64,000 nt of DNA from Ornithinimicrobium pekingense DSM 21552 (GCF_000421185.1 NZ_ATWJ01000011.1:248001-312000); one strand, 5' to 3'. Shown: positions 42,024 through 50,858, counted from the stretch's first letter. Translations and numbers: made by a program. Notes: generated by a model not told the origin, from the letters alone.

Positions 42024-42443
42024 ATGACTCCGAGCAGGCCCGACGCAGACCCCGGTGACGGCCCTGGCCCCAGCGACGGCGCCGAGCCCACCGCCGGCGA
42101 CGCGGCGGCACGCCTGCGCGAGGAACGCGTGTCGCTGCACGCCCGCATGGCCGCCCTGGCCGAGGACATGGGCACCTTCTTCGAGGCGTCGCGCGACTCC
42201 AACGCCGACGACGAGCACGACCCCGAGGGGCAGACCATCGCCTACGAGCGTGCGCAGCTCTCGGCGGTCACCGAGCAGACGCGGCGCCACCTGGCGGAGG
42301 TCGAGGCCGCCCTGGGCCGCATCGACGACGGGAGCTACGGGTCGTGCGAGGTCTGCGGAGACCCGATCGCCCCGGCCCGCCTGGAGGTGCGACCCACGGC
42401 ACGCACGTGCGTCGCCCACGCCCCCGGGCAGCGCCGCCGCTGA
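42024..42443 (+). CDS. TraR/DksA-type zinc-finger protein
   Basis: A 139-residue protein. A disordered Pro/Asp start leads to a helical hairpin (LREERVSLHARMAAL ... QLSAVTEQTRRHLAEVEAALGRIDDGSYG) and the C4-type finger SCEVCGDPIAPARLEVRPTARTC. The final ligand is His (CVAH) where most relatives have Cys. DksA-like proteins enter the RNA polymerase secondary channel and alter initiation in stress; here the acidic tip residues appear as the D-D pair in RIDDGSYG. Confidence 0.87.
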   Translation: MTPSRPDADPGDGPGPSDGAEPTAGDAAARLREERVSLHARMAALAEDMGTFFEASRDSNADDEHDPEGQTIAYERAQLSAVTEQTRRHLAEVEAALGRIDDGSYGSCEVCGDPIAPARLEVRPTARTCVAHAPGQRRR

Positions 42444-42526
42444 CCGACGCGGTCACGGCCGGCCGCGGCAACCTGCGGCAGGTGGCGGACCTCGGCCGGC
42501 GGCCCGGTGCGACCACGGCATCGCGG

Positions 42527-42558
42527 GGTCGACATCGCCCTACCGGGCGATGTCGACC
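42527..42558. repeat. 32-bp palindromic element (family of 15688-15751)
   Basis: Perfect 14-bp arms GGTCGACATCGCCC and GGGCGATGTCGACC with spacer TACC. It shares its core and spacer length with the 15.7 kb element. It lies between convergent gene ends. Confidence 0.85.
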
Positions 42559-42592
42559 GGCATTCGACGAGCTCGCCCGGCTCACGCAGGCC

Positions 42593-43762
42593 TCAGGCGG
42601 CGAGGCCCTCCCACCTCTGCTCGGCCCACGCCAGCACCACGTCGCGCCAGGCCGGCCGGAACGCGTACACGCACGCCAGCCGCACCACGGTCGCCAGCTG
42701 CGCGGTCCCCCACCGCTCCTCGTCGACCTGGGCCACCCGGGCCACGACCTCGGCCGAGACCTCGACGGCCGACGCGGCCGAGGTCGACCAGATGCCCTGC
42801 GCGCGCCGCAGGTCGGCGTGCACGGCCAGGTTGGCCGGGTCCAGGGCGGGGTCGGCGACGCACGCGGTGTCGAGGTCGAGCACGCCCAGCGTGTCCCCGT
42901 CCCACAGCAGCTGCTTGTCGTGCAGGTCGCGGTGCGTCGGCACCATCCGCTCGGGGTCGCCGGCGTCCCGCAGCCGGGCCGCCACCGCCCCCGCCCGCTC
43001 GCCCCAGACGGCCGGGAGCAGGCCGGCGGTGAGCGCCTGGTCGGCCCACCGGCCGACCACCCCGGCCTCGTCCTCTGCGGTATGCCGTGCCAGCCCGGCG
43101 GCGCCGTCTCGCGCCGGCTCGGTCAGGGGCGCCCCGGCGCTGCCGTTCACGCCGACCGCGCCCTCATCGAGCCCCTGCAGCCGCACCCAGGCCGAGGCCC
43201 ACGTGGTCCAGATCCGTTCCCAGTCCCGTCCGGCGGCGAGCTCGTGCACGGGCCGGCCGGGCAGCACGGACAGGGTCACGGCCGCCTGCTCCGGGTCGTG
43301 GTGCACGACCTGCGGGGCGGCCAGGCCGGCGGCGGCCGCCAGCGTCCCGCCCGTGGAGGCTGCGGCCACGACCGCGGCGGACCGCCCCGGGCGCACCACC
43401 TTGGTGTACCCACCGGTGTGCCGCAGCACCGCCCGGCGTCCGGCGCGGTGGACGAGCAGCTCTCCCTCGGGGGCGAGACGCTCGAGCGCGGGCAGCGCGG
43501 GGTCGACCCCGGCCGGCAGCAGGCGGACCCGCCCGTCCTGTCGCAGCGAACCGGCGCGCAGCCGCCCGTGCAGGTCGCGGCCCTCCACCGTGACGCGGGC
43601 GACACCGTCCTTCTCCTTGCCGGGCCACGCGCGGGCCACGACCACGACCTCGCCGTCGACCTCGACCCGCTGCGGGACCGACCACCCGGTCGAGCCACCC
43701 GCGGGGGCACCCGCCGGGCCACCCACCGTCCCGTCCACACGCTCACCCACCGTCCCGGTCAC
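42593..43762 (-). CDS. APH-fold phosphotransferase (second of a pair)
   Basis: A 389-residue kinase-like protein. The catalytic loop THRDLHDKQLLW (His277, Asp279) and the metal-binding LGVLDLDTACVADP (Asp296, Asp298) are intact, so it should be active. The N-terminal lobe is divergent, with a Gly/Thr/Val-rich start. GTG 43762 overlaps the stop of the first kinase gene as GTGA. Last gene of the ABC-kinase-kinase unit. Substrate unknown: a sugar, aminoglycoside-like compound or peptide are all possible. Confidence 0.82.
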   Translation of the reverse strand: MTGTVGERVDGTVGGPAGAPAGGSTGWSVPQRVEVDGEVVVVARAWPGKEKDGVARVTVEGRDLHGRLRAGSLRQDGRVRLLPAGVDPALPALERLAPEGELLVHRAGRRAVLRHTGGYTKVVRPGRSAAVVAAASTGGTLAAAAGLAAPQVVHHDPEQAAVTLSVLPGRPVHELAAGRDWERIWTTWASAWVRLQGLDEGAVGVNGSAGAPLTEPARDGAAGLARHTAEDEAGVVGRWADQALTAGLLPAVWGERAGAVAARLRDAGDPERMVPTHRDLHDKQLLWDGDTLGVLDLDTACVADPALDPANLAVHADLRRAQGIWSTSAASAVEVSAEVVARVAQVDEERWGTAQLATVVRLACVYAFRPAWRDVVLAWAEQRWEGLAA

Positions 43763-44967
43763 GGAGCCACCGCCAGCTCGCGCACCGGCAGCGCCCACAC
43801 GTCCTCCATCGCCAGCACCCGTCCGGCCAGCAGCGCCCGCCGCACGGTCTCCCCGGTCCACCCCGGCACCTGACGACGCCACGGCTCGGCGACCCGGGCC
43901 AGCAGCACGGCCGCGACCCAGGGCCCGGGGGCGGCGGGTCGCGAGCCGGTGGCGACCGCATACCCGTCGCCGGCTGCGCCGAGGGACTCGCGGCCCTCGA
44001 TGAGGTCGACGGCGGCGAAGGTGGCGTGGTCGAGCACCGCCGGGGCGGCGACGGCGCGGTCGAGGTCGGTGAGCACCGGGGCCCCGCCGGTCGGCAGGAG
44101 CACCTGGTCGAGCGACAGGTCGCCGTGGCACACCACGAGCGGGGCACGCCCCGCGGACGCCCGTCCCGGCGGCGCGTGCTCGGGCAGCTGCTCGAGCACC
44201 CGACGCGCGCCCGCGGCGGCCCCGGGCGCGACCGCCTCGAGCAGCTCGACCGAGGCGGTCGCGGCGGCCCGGACGTCGGCCCAGCCGCGGGTGCGCAGGT
44301 GCGGCACCTCCGAGGGGTCGACCAGGTGCAGCGCCCCGACCACCTGGCCGACGGCGTGCAGCACCTCGTCGGCACCGGGGCCCCCGTCCAGCGTGGAGCC
44401 GTCGCGGCCCTCGACCCACGGCCACCACGTCACGCCGCGGCCGCGGTGCAGCTCCTCGGGCACCCTCCGGGCCGGCGCGACGACCGGCACGTCGTGCTCG
44501 GCGAGGGCGGTGACCACCGACGTCAGCCGGTCGCGGTGCGGGTGCGCGGTGACGCGCACGACCAGACCGGCGCCCTCGAGCCGCCCGACCAGCCGCCGCA
44601 ACGGGTTGTGCCGCAGCACCTCCAGCTGCGACAGGTCGAGCCGGGCCATCGAGGTCGCCAGCCGCGGGTCGGTCGCCAGCGGCCCCCACTGCACCAGCGT
44701 GTCGCGGCCGCCGAGCTCGGCCTCACCCAGTTCGGCGGCCAGCCCGACCTCCTCCGCACGGTGCCGGGCCTTGGCGGCCTTGGAAACCGCCTCGCCGGTG
44801 AGCGTGCGGACCCAGCCCCACGGCATACCGTCGGCGTCCAGCAGCGAGGCCGCGGTGGACACGCCGGGCTTGGGCCGCAGGTGCGTCGCGCTCACCTCGC
44901 GGCCGACGCACGCGCTGAGCCGCTCGGGGTCGAGGACGAGCGCGAGGCCGGGGTCGGAGAGGCTCAC
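43759..44967 (-). CDS. APH-fold phosphotransferase (first of a pair)
   Basis: A 402-residue protein with two parts. Residues 1-155 (LRPKPGVSTAASLLDADGMPWGW...) are a divergent N-lobe. The catalytic loop is VCHGDLSLDQVLL (His281, Asp283) and the metal site is PVLTDLDRAV (Asp301, Asp303). GTG 44967 overlaps the ABC exporter stop as GTGA, so exporter and kinases are made together. The kinase may prime, tag or detoxify the compound moved by the exporter. Confidence 0.82.
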   Translation of the reverse strand: MSLSDPGLALVLDPERLSACVGREVSATHLRPKPGVSTAASLLDADGMPWGWVRTLTGEAVSKAAKARHRAEEVGLAAELGEAELGGRDTLVQWGPLATDPRLATSMARLDLSQLEVLRHNPLRRLVGRLEGAGLVVRVTAHPHRDRLTSVVTALAEHDVPVVAPARRVPEELHRGRGVTWWPWVEGRDGSTLDGGPGADEVLHAVGQVVGALHLVDPSEVPHLRTRGWADVRAAATASVELLEAVAPGAAAGARRVLEQLPEHAPPGRASAGRAPLVVCHGDLSLDQVLLPTGGAPVLTDLDRAVAAPAVLDHATFAAVDLIEGRESLGAAGDGYAVATGSRPAAPGPWVAAVLLARVAEPWRRQVPGWTGETVRRALLAGRVLAMEDVWALPVRELAVAP

Positions 44968-46766
44968 GACACGCTCCTCAGCGGCTGGGTAGAGGCCTCG
45001 TCGTCCTCGTCGAGCACCCGCTCCAGCGGGGCCTCGGCGGCAGGGCCCTGCCAGGTGACCCGCCCGGCCTCGACGACAACGACGCGCTCGGCCTGCCGCG
45101 CGGTGTCGACGTCGTGGGTGATGACCACGGTGGTCCGGCCGCGGGCCAGGTCACGGATGGCGTCGGTGACGAGCACGACGTTGTCGGGGTCCAGCCCGGT
45201 CGTCGGCTCGTCCAGGACGAGCACCGGCGCGTTGCGCAGGAACGCCCGGGCCAGCGAGATCCGCTGCCGCTGCCCGCCGGAGAGGTTGGCGCCGCCCTCG
45301 CTCACGCGCGTGCGCAGCCCCTCGGGCAGGTATGCCGTGAACGCGCTCACGCGCGCCAGCCGCGCCGCCTCCTCCACCTCGGCGTCGGTGGCGTCGGGGC
45401 GGCCCTGGCGGATGTTGTCCTCGATGGTGCCGGTGAACAGCACGGCGTCCTGATGCACGAGCGCGACCTGCGAGCGCAGCCAGGTCAGGTCGACGTCGCG
45501 CAGGTCGACCCCGTCCAGGGCCACCTGCCCCTCGTCGGGGTCGAGCAGGCGCAGCAGCAGCGAGGCCACGGTCGACTTGCCCGACCCGGAGGGGCCGACG
45601 ACCGCGACGTGCTCGCCGGGGCGCACCATCAGGCTGAGGCCCCGGAGCACCGGCACGCCCGGCTCGTAGGCCAGGGCGACCCCCGACAGCGACACCCCGC
45701 CGCGGACCGGCCACGGCGCGACCGGGTCGGCCGGGGTGACGATCTCGGGCTCGACGTCGAGCAGGTCGGCGACCCGCTCGCCGGAGGCGGTGGCGCGGGC
45801 GATGCGGCCGGTGTACTTCGCCAGGTCGCGCAGCGGCTTCATCGCGGTCTTGAGGTAGGTCAGCACGATGACCAGGTCGCCCGGGGTCATCGCGCCGCTG
45901 AGCACGCGCGAGCCGCCGAGGAAGAGCACGGCCGCGGTCGAGACGCCGACGAGCACGTCGGTGCGCCGCTCGAGCCCGGCCGCGAGCCGCTTGGCCTTCA
46001 CCCCGTCCTTGAGCGACTTGAGGTTGGAGCCGCCGAAGTGGCGCGCCCGCTCCTGCTCCAGGGTGTAGGCCTGCACCAGCGTCATCCCGGCCAGGGTCTC
46101 CTGGGCGATGCTGGCCAGGTCGCCCTCGCTGCGCCGGGTCCGCCGCGACGCCTGGGTGATCCGGCCCGTCGAGGTCCGCGAGAAGAGCAGGAACGCCACC
46201 ACCGCCACCAGCGCGACGAGCGCCATCACGGAATCGATCCACAGCAGCACGCCGAGCATCGCCACCAGCGTGACGACGTTGACGAGCAGCGGCATACCGG
46301 CGGTGATCGCGACCTCCTGCAGCCGCCCGACGTCGGAGACGAGGCGCTGGACGACGTCGCCGGAGCGCGAGCCGCCGTGGTAGGCCCGCGACAGCGTCTG
46401 CACGTGGTCGAAGACCCGCGCCCGCAGCTGGGTGGCCACCCGCGAGCCGCCGAGCGCGAACATCACCGTCGCCCCGAAGTTGCACACCGCCCGCAGCCCG
46501 ATGATCGAGACCGTCGCCAGCGCGCACGCCAGCAGCAGCTGCAGGGTGGCGGGCGGGCCGCCGTCGCCCAGGTCGGCGCCCAGGCTGCGGGTGACCGCGT
46601 CGACGACCAGCTTGGTCGGCCACGGCTCGAGCACGCGCCAGAGCACCTCGAGCAGCAGCAGCCCGCCGCCGCCGGCCAGCAGCAGCCGCTGCCCGGGCAG
46701 GTGCGGGCGGAGCAGGCCCAGGGTGCGCCGCAGGGCGGAGGCGCGGAGTCGGTCGGGCGAGGCCAC
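44964..46766 (-). CDS. ABC exporter (type I, fused membrane and ATPase domains)
   Basis: A 600-residue half-transporter that works as a dimer. Six membrane spans lie within residues 15-320. The nucleotide domain has Walker A GPSGSGKST, signature [17 protein letters not shown], Walker B VLVLDEPTTGLD and ITHDVDTARQAERV. It resembles MsbA-type lipid and lipid-linked product exporters. GTG 46766 was chosen because AAGGAAGG lies 8 nt upstream; GTG 46775 is an alternative. It follows the glycosyltransferase genes after a 108-bp gap with a hairpin. Confidence 0.9.
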   Translation of the reverse strand: MASPDRLRASALRRTLGLLRPHLPGQRLLLAGGGGLLLLEVLWRVLEPWPTKLVVDAVTRSLGADLGDGGPPATLQLLLACALATVSIIGLRAVCNFGATVMFALGGSRVATQLRARVFDHVQTLSRAYHGGSRSGDVVQRLVSDVGRLQEVAITAGMPLLVNVVTLVAMLGVLLWIDSVMALVALVAVVAFLLFSRTSTGRITQASRRTRRSEGDLASIAQETLAGMTLVQAYTLEQERARHFGGSNLKSLKDGVKAKRLAAGLERRTDVLVGVSTAAVLFLGGSRVLSGAMTPGDLVIVLTYLKTAMKPLRDLAKYTGRIARATASGERVADLLDVEPEIVTPADPVAPWPVRGGVSLSGVALAYEPGVPVLRGLSLMVRPGEHVAVVGPSGSGKSTVASLLLRLLDPDEGQVALDGVDLRDVDLTWLRSQVALVHQDAVLFTGTIEDNIRQGRPDATDAEVEEAARLARVSAFTAYLPEGLRTRVSEGGANLSGGQRQRISLARAFLRNAPVLVLDEPTTGLDPDNVVLVTDAIRDLARGRTTVVITHDVDTARQAERVVVVEAGRVTWQGPAAEAPLERVLDEDDEASTQPLRSVS

Positions 46767-46808
46767 GGCGGGCACCTTCCTTCGGGTATGGGGTGGGCTG
46801 AGGGGGGA

Positions 46809-46860
46809 GGGCCGGCCTGCCGGGGGTGCAGGGGGTGGGGGAGTGACGACAGGCCGGCCC
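46809..46860. terminator. 11-bp hairpin between glycosyltransferase and ABC exporter genes
   Basis: Arms GGGCCGGCCTG (46809-46819) and CAGGCCGGCCC (46850-46860), perfect, with a G-rich 30-nt loop. It could end or weaken transcription between the two halves of the cluster. Confidence 0.5.
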
Positions 46861-46874
46861 CGTCTGGGGTGTGC

Positions 46875-48215
46875 CTAGGGCACGGGTGCCGGCTCCGCGG
46901 TGAGGCGGTCGGCGTCGGGTCTCCCGGCGACGTCGCCGGCGGGGACGCGCGTCAGGTGGTGGGCGACGGGCGCCAGCGTGGCGTCGAGCACGTGCGCCCA
47001 GGAGTGGCGCGACTCCATCCGCACCCGGGCCGCGGCACCCATGCGCCGGGCGGTGGCCGGGTCGGCGGCGAGCGTGTCGATCGCGGCGGCCAGCGCGCGG
47101 GGGTCGGACGGCGGCACGAGCAGGCCGGTGTGGCCGTCGGCGACGACCGTGGGGATCTCGCCGATGCGGGAGGCGACGACGGGCAGGGCGGCCGCGCCGT
47201 ACTCGTAGACCTTCAGCGGCGAGAAGTAGTGGCCGCCGGAGTCGGGGTAGGGCGCCACGGCGACCGACGCGCCCTCGAGCGCGGCGGGGACCTGCTCGGG
47301 GGCGACGGCCCCGACCATCTCCAGCTCGACGCCGTGCTCGGCGGCCAGCTGCTCGAGCGCGGCGCGCTGCGGCCCGTCGCCGACGAGGCGCAGCCGCCAC
47401 GGCACCCGGGCCAGGGCGGCGGCGCGGACCAGGTCCTCGACGCCGTGCCAGGGCTTGAGCGTGCCGACGAAGACGACGACGGGGTCGCCGGACAGGTCGG
47501 GGGTGACGGCTCGGACGCGGTCGGTGTTGACGCCGTTGGGGGTGACGACGACGGCGGGGCCGCCTGTGGCTGGGCTGCTGGTGATGGCCGCGCCGCCGCT
47601 GACTGCCGCCTCCGCACGCTCGTGCGGCTCTGTCGTGACACGGGCGTCGTCAGGACGACCGTTGTGACACGACAGAACGGCACGACGGTCCGGCAGGGCC
47701 TCGGCGCGCTGCCGCACCCAGGCGGCCACCGGCTCGGAGACGCACGCGACGACGTCGGCGGCGGCCAGCTGGTCGGCCAGCGCGAGCTCCGCGGCGGCCT
47801 CGTCGACGAGCACGCGGTGGGTGCGCTGCTCGTCGATGAGCGGGGCGTTGACCTCGAGCACCGTGGTGCAGCTGTGGGCGGCCCGCACGGTCGGCAGGAC
47901 GGTCGAGAAGAGGGAGTAGCGCTCGTGGACGACGTCGGGCGCGGCCTCGAGCACCATCGCGGCCAGCTCGGCCGCGGCCCGGCGCTGGGCGACCTCACGG
48001 GCGGCCGGGTCCTCCCCCTTGGCCACCGGCACGACGTGCACGGGCAGACCGGCCAGGTCGGCGGGCACGTCGTCGCCGCGGCGCACGGCATACACCTCGA
48101 CGTCGGCGCCGCGGGCGCGCCAGGCGCGCACGAGCTCCTGGATGTGGACGCTGGCGCCCTTGGTGCCGAACACCGGGATACCGGGGTCGGCGCAGACGTA
48201 GGCCACGCGAGTCAT
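46875..48215 (-). CDS. glycosyltransferase family 4 with an inserted palindromic element
   Basis: A 446-residue GT-B enzyme. DPGIPVFGTKGASVHIQELVRAWRARG is the N-terminal donor/acceptor fold; VVFVGTLKPWHGVEDLVRA and APYPDSGGHYFSPLKVYEYGAAALPVVAS (E of the EX7E type) form the nucleotide-sugar site. Between VRQRAEALPDR and VVVTPNGVNTDRV lies a segment of about 44 residues (177-220, including VLSCHNGRPDDARVTTEPHE) encoded by a palindromic repeat that also occurs in an intergenic gap at 29246. ATG 48215 has GGAGGT and overlaps the preceding stop. Confidence 0.88.
   Translation of the reverse strand: MTRVAYVCADPGIPVFGTKGASVHIQELVRAWRARGADVEVYAVRRGDDVPADLAGLPVHVVPVAKGEDPAAREVAQRRAAAELAAMVLEAAPDVVHERYSLFSTVLPTVRAAHSCTTVLEVNAPLIDEQRTHRVLVDEAAAELALADQLAAADVVACVSEPVAAWVRQRAEALPDRRAVLSCHNGRPDDARVTTEPHERAEAAVSGGAAITSSPATGGPAVVVTPNGVNTDRVRAVTPDLSGDPVVVFVGTLKPWHGVEDLVRAAALARVPWRLRLVGDGPQRAALEQLAAEHGVELEMVGAVAPEQVPAALEGASVAVAPYPDSGGHYFSPLKVYEYGAAALPVVASRIGEIPTVVADGHTGLLVPPSDPRALAAAIDTLAADPATARRMGAAARVRMESRHSWAHVLDATLAPVAHHLTRVPAGDVAGRPDADRLTAEPAPVP
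47612..47678. repeat. palindromic element inside a glycosyltransferase gene
   Basis: A small hairpin CCGCACG-CT-CGTGCGG (47612-47627) runs into a larger imperfect palindrome with arms CTGTCGTGACAC and GTGACACGACAG. The segment 47621-47678 aligns without gaps to the intergenic copy at 29246-29303. The insertion keeps the frame open. Confidence 0.85.
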
Positions 48216-49567
48216 CGGGACACCTCCGCCAGGTCGTGGCTGGGCAGGACGAGGTCGGCGGGCGGGGCGCCGGTGGGCGCAGCACCAGCCGCCGCGCCGG
48301 CCCCGCCACCTACCCCCTGCAGCTCCGCCAGCAGCCGGCTCTGACGCACCGTGTCGAAGTCGCGCTCCACCGCCGCACGGGCCGCTCGGGCCACCTCGAC
48401 CCGCGGCCACGACGGGTCGGCGACCTCGCGCAGCGCCCCGGCCAGCCGGTCGGCGAGACCGTCGACGTCGTGCGGGAGCAGGATGCCGGTCTGCGCGACG
48501 GGCTCGCCGTCGGCGTCGACACCGGCGGGGTGGACGGCCTCCGGGATGCCGGTCACGTCGGTGGCGATGCACGGCAGCCCGCTGGCCATCGCCTCGAGGA
48601 TCACGGTCGGCAGCCCGTCGGCGTTGCCGTCGGCGCCGACCACGCAGGGCGCGGCCAGCACGTCGGCCCACCCCAGCTCCTGCACGAGCTCGGCCTGGCT
48701 CCGGGGCCCCACGAGCTCCACGCTGCCGGTCAGTCCCAGCTCCTCGACCAGCGCAGCGAGCGGCTCACCGAACTCGCCGTCGCCGACGACCCGCACCGAG
48801 CACGCCATCCCCGCCTCACGGAGCTGGGCCGCGGCGCGCACGAGGTGCTCGAAGCCCTTCTTCTCCACCAGCCGCCCGACCGCGAGCACCCGCAGCGGCG
48901 TGCGCGGGGCGACCGGGTCGGCGAAGGTGAAGCGCGGCAGGGCCAGGCCGTTGCGCACCAGCCGGACGGAGCCGGCGAGCGTGGGGTCGAGGTCGAGCAG
49001 GAAGCGCCGGTTGTAGTCGCTGATCGCCACCACGTGCGCCGCCCGCCGCAGCACCGCGCGCAGCAGCACCGGGTCGACGTCCTCGTGGAAGAGGTCCTTG
49101 GCGTGGGTGGTGACCGAGTAGGGGATGCCGGACAGCGCGGAGGCCACCATCGCGGCGCGTGCCGCCAGCGTGGCGAAGTGCGCGTGCAGGTGGGTGATGC
49201 CGTCGCGGCGCACCCGCACCGCCAGGTCGACGGCCTGCGCCACGTCGGAGGGGTCCATCCGCACCAGCAGCGGCATCAGCTCGCCCAGCACCGGGCCGAA
49301 GCCGGGCAGCTCCTCCTGCGCCCGCGCGAACACCTCCCACTCGGTCGGCAGCCGGTGCGCCCGCGGCAGGTGCGTGACCGGCGCCTGCACCTGGGCGATC
49401 TGGGGGTGGAAGCGCGCGTCCGTCGTCGGCCGCAGCGCGTAGACCGCCAGCTGCTCCCCCGCCGCCTCGCGGGCGAGGATCTCGGTGACCACGAAGGTCT
49501 CGGAGAAGCGGGGGTAGACCTTCAGGACGTAGCCGACCTTGGCGGTCGGGTCAGACGGCGACAGCAT
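48212..49567 (-). CDS. glycosyltransferase family 4 (exopolysaccharide type)
   Basis: A 451-residue GT-B enzyme. KVGYVLKVYPRFSETFVVTEILAREAAG is the typical N-terminus of colanic-acid WcaL-like enzymes, HLHAHFATLAARAAMVASALSGIPYSVTTHAKDLF follows, and VLAVGRLVEKKGFEHLVRA with GNADGLPTVILEAMASGLPCIATDVTGIPE binds the nucleotide sugar. The C-terminus ends in a Gly/Ala-rich tail. ATG 49567 has GGAG 8 nt upstream and overlaps the preceding gene by 17 nt. Confidence 0.9.
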   Translation of the reverse strand: MLSPSDPTAKVGYVLKVYPRFSETFVVTEILAREAAGEQLAVYALRPTTDARFHPQIAQVQAPVTHLPRAHRLPTEWEVFARAQEELPGFGPVLGELMPLLVRMDPSDVAQAVDLAVRVRRDGITHLHAHFATLAARAAMVASALSGIPYSVTTHAKDLFHEDVDPVLLRAVLRRAAHVVAISDYNRRFLLDLDPTLAGSVRLVRNGLALPRFTFADPVAPRTPLRVLAVGRLVEKKGFEHLVRAAAQLREAGMACSVRVVGDGEFGEPLAALVEELGLTGSVELVGPRSQAELVQELGWADVLAAPCVVGADGNADGLPTVILEAMASGLPCIATDVTGIPEAVHPAGVDADGEPVAQTGILLPHDVDGLADRLAGALREVADPSWPRVEVARAARAAVERDFDTVRQSRLLAELQGVGGGAGAAAGAAPTGAPPADLVLPSHDLAEVSR

Positions 49568-50765
49568 GGCGCAGCTCCTCAGCGGGCACGGACGAGGTCG
49601 GGTATGCGGTGAGCGCTGCGGCCGCGCGTGCGACCGAGCCGAGCCCGGCCAGGTCGAGGTGGCGGCGGTCGACCCTCCGACCCACGGCATCGGCGCACCA
49701 GGCGCCGACGGCGGCCGGGGTCAGGTCGCCGGCGCGCAGCAGGTCGGCGGCACCGGCACGGGCCAGGCCGCGGGCCCGGATGAGCTGCTCGCGGCGCGGC
49801 CACTCGCGCGGGACGAGGAGGGCCGGCACGTCGGTGGCCATCGTCTCGGTGACGGTGTTGTAGCCGGCCATCGAGATCGTCGCGGCGGCGCGGCGGATGA
49901 GGCCGGCGGCGTCGGGCACGGAGCGCACGACCTGGGTGGCGCGGACGGCGGCGCGCTCGACGGCGCGGTGGTCGGCCTCGCTCATCTGCGGGCCGGTGAC
50001 GATCACGTGGCGGTATCCGGCGGGCACCGGCGCGGCGGCCGCGGCCAGGCACAGCTGCGCGCCGTCGGACCCGCCGCCGGCGGTGGTCAGCAGGTAGGGA
50101 CGCTCGGGGTCCAGCCCGTCGGGGTCCTCGGCGCGGCCGTGCGCCAGGTAGCCCTGGTAGCGGACCATGTCGTGCAGCGCCGCGGGCAGCTCGCCGGTGG
50201 TGCGCAGGTCGTGCACGGCCGGGTCGCCGTAGACCCAGATCTCGTCGAAGAGGGCGCGGACGACGTCGGCCGGGGTGCGGTCCCACTCGGCGGCGACCGC
50301 GGCCGGCTCGTCGAGCACCTCGCGCAGGCCCAGGACGACGCGGGCCTCGGGGCGGGTGGCGCGCAGGTCGGCCAGCGCGCCGGCGAGCTCGCCCTGCACC
50401 CCGAGGGCGTGCCGGTCGACGACGACCAGGTCGGGGGCGAAGGTCGCCAGGGTGGCCCGCACGATCTCCCCGCGCAGCGAGGTGACGGCGTTGAGTCCGA
50501 TGTCGAGACGCCGCGGGCCGTAGCTCCGCCCGCTCTTGCCCACCGACGGCAGCGTGACGACGTCGAAGCCGTGCGGCACCGACGCGGTCGGGATGCCGGC
50601 GACGCCGTTGACGAGCAGGCCGGTGACGGGGCGACCGGTCAGCCGCGGGAGCCGCTGGGCCAGCGCGTGGGCCAGCGCGCGGTTGCGCCGGAAGTGCCCC
50701 AGGCCCTGGGAGTCGTGCGAGTAGAAGACCACCCGCAGCGCCTCGGCCACCGTCTGCTCCGTCAT
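49551..50765 (-). CDS. glycosyltransferase, MurG/family 28-like
   Basis: A 404-residue GT-B protein. RVVFYSHDSQGLGHFRRNRALAHALAQRLP is the N-terminal glycine-rich motif; YLLTTAGGGSDGAQLCLAAA and ISMAGYNTVTETMATDVPALLVPREWPRREQLIRA are the C-terminal UDP-sugar binding blocks of the MurG-like group. First gene of the three-glycosyltransferase run, each overlapping the next. It probably starts or extends a lipid-linked or secreted glycan. Confidence 0.88.
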   Translation of the reverse strand: MTEQTVAEALRVVFYSHDSQGLGHFRRNRALAHALAQRLPRLTGRPVTGLLVNGVAGIPTASVPHGFDVVTLPSVGKSGRSYGPRRLDIGLNAVTSLRGEIVRATLATFAPDLVVVDRHALGVQGELAGALADLRATRPEARVVLGLREVLDEPAAVAAEWDRTPADVVRALFDEIWVYGDPAVHDLRTTGELPAALHDMVRYQGYLAHGRAEDPDGLDPERPYLLTTAGGGSDGAQLCLAAAAAPVPAGYRHVIVTGPQMSEADHRAVERAAVRATQVVRSVPDAAGLIRRAAATISMAGYNTVTETMATDVPALLVPREWPRREQLIRARGLARAGAADLLRAGDLTPAAVGAWCADAVGRRVDRRHLDLAGLGSVARAAAALTAYPTSSVPAEELRHAVAV

Positions 50766-50858
50766 CGCCTACCTTCCCGTCCCGACCGTCCCGGCCGCCG
50801 GTGCGGTGGCCGTGAGAAGAAGTGAACAACCCCGGGATGAGCCCCGGATGACATGACG

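Noticed and set aside
42593-44967. APH-fold genes as aminoglycoside resistance genes
   Set aside because: Only the catalytic loop is shared with resistance kinases. The N-terminal lobes are divergent and the genes are locked into an exporter-glycosyltransferase cluster, so a biosynthetic or modifying role is more plausible.
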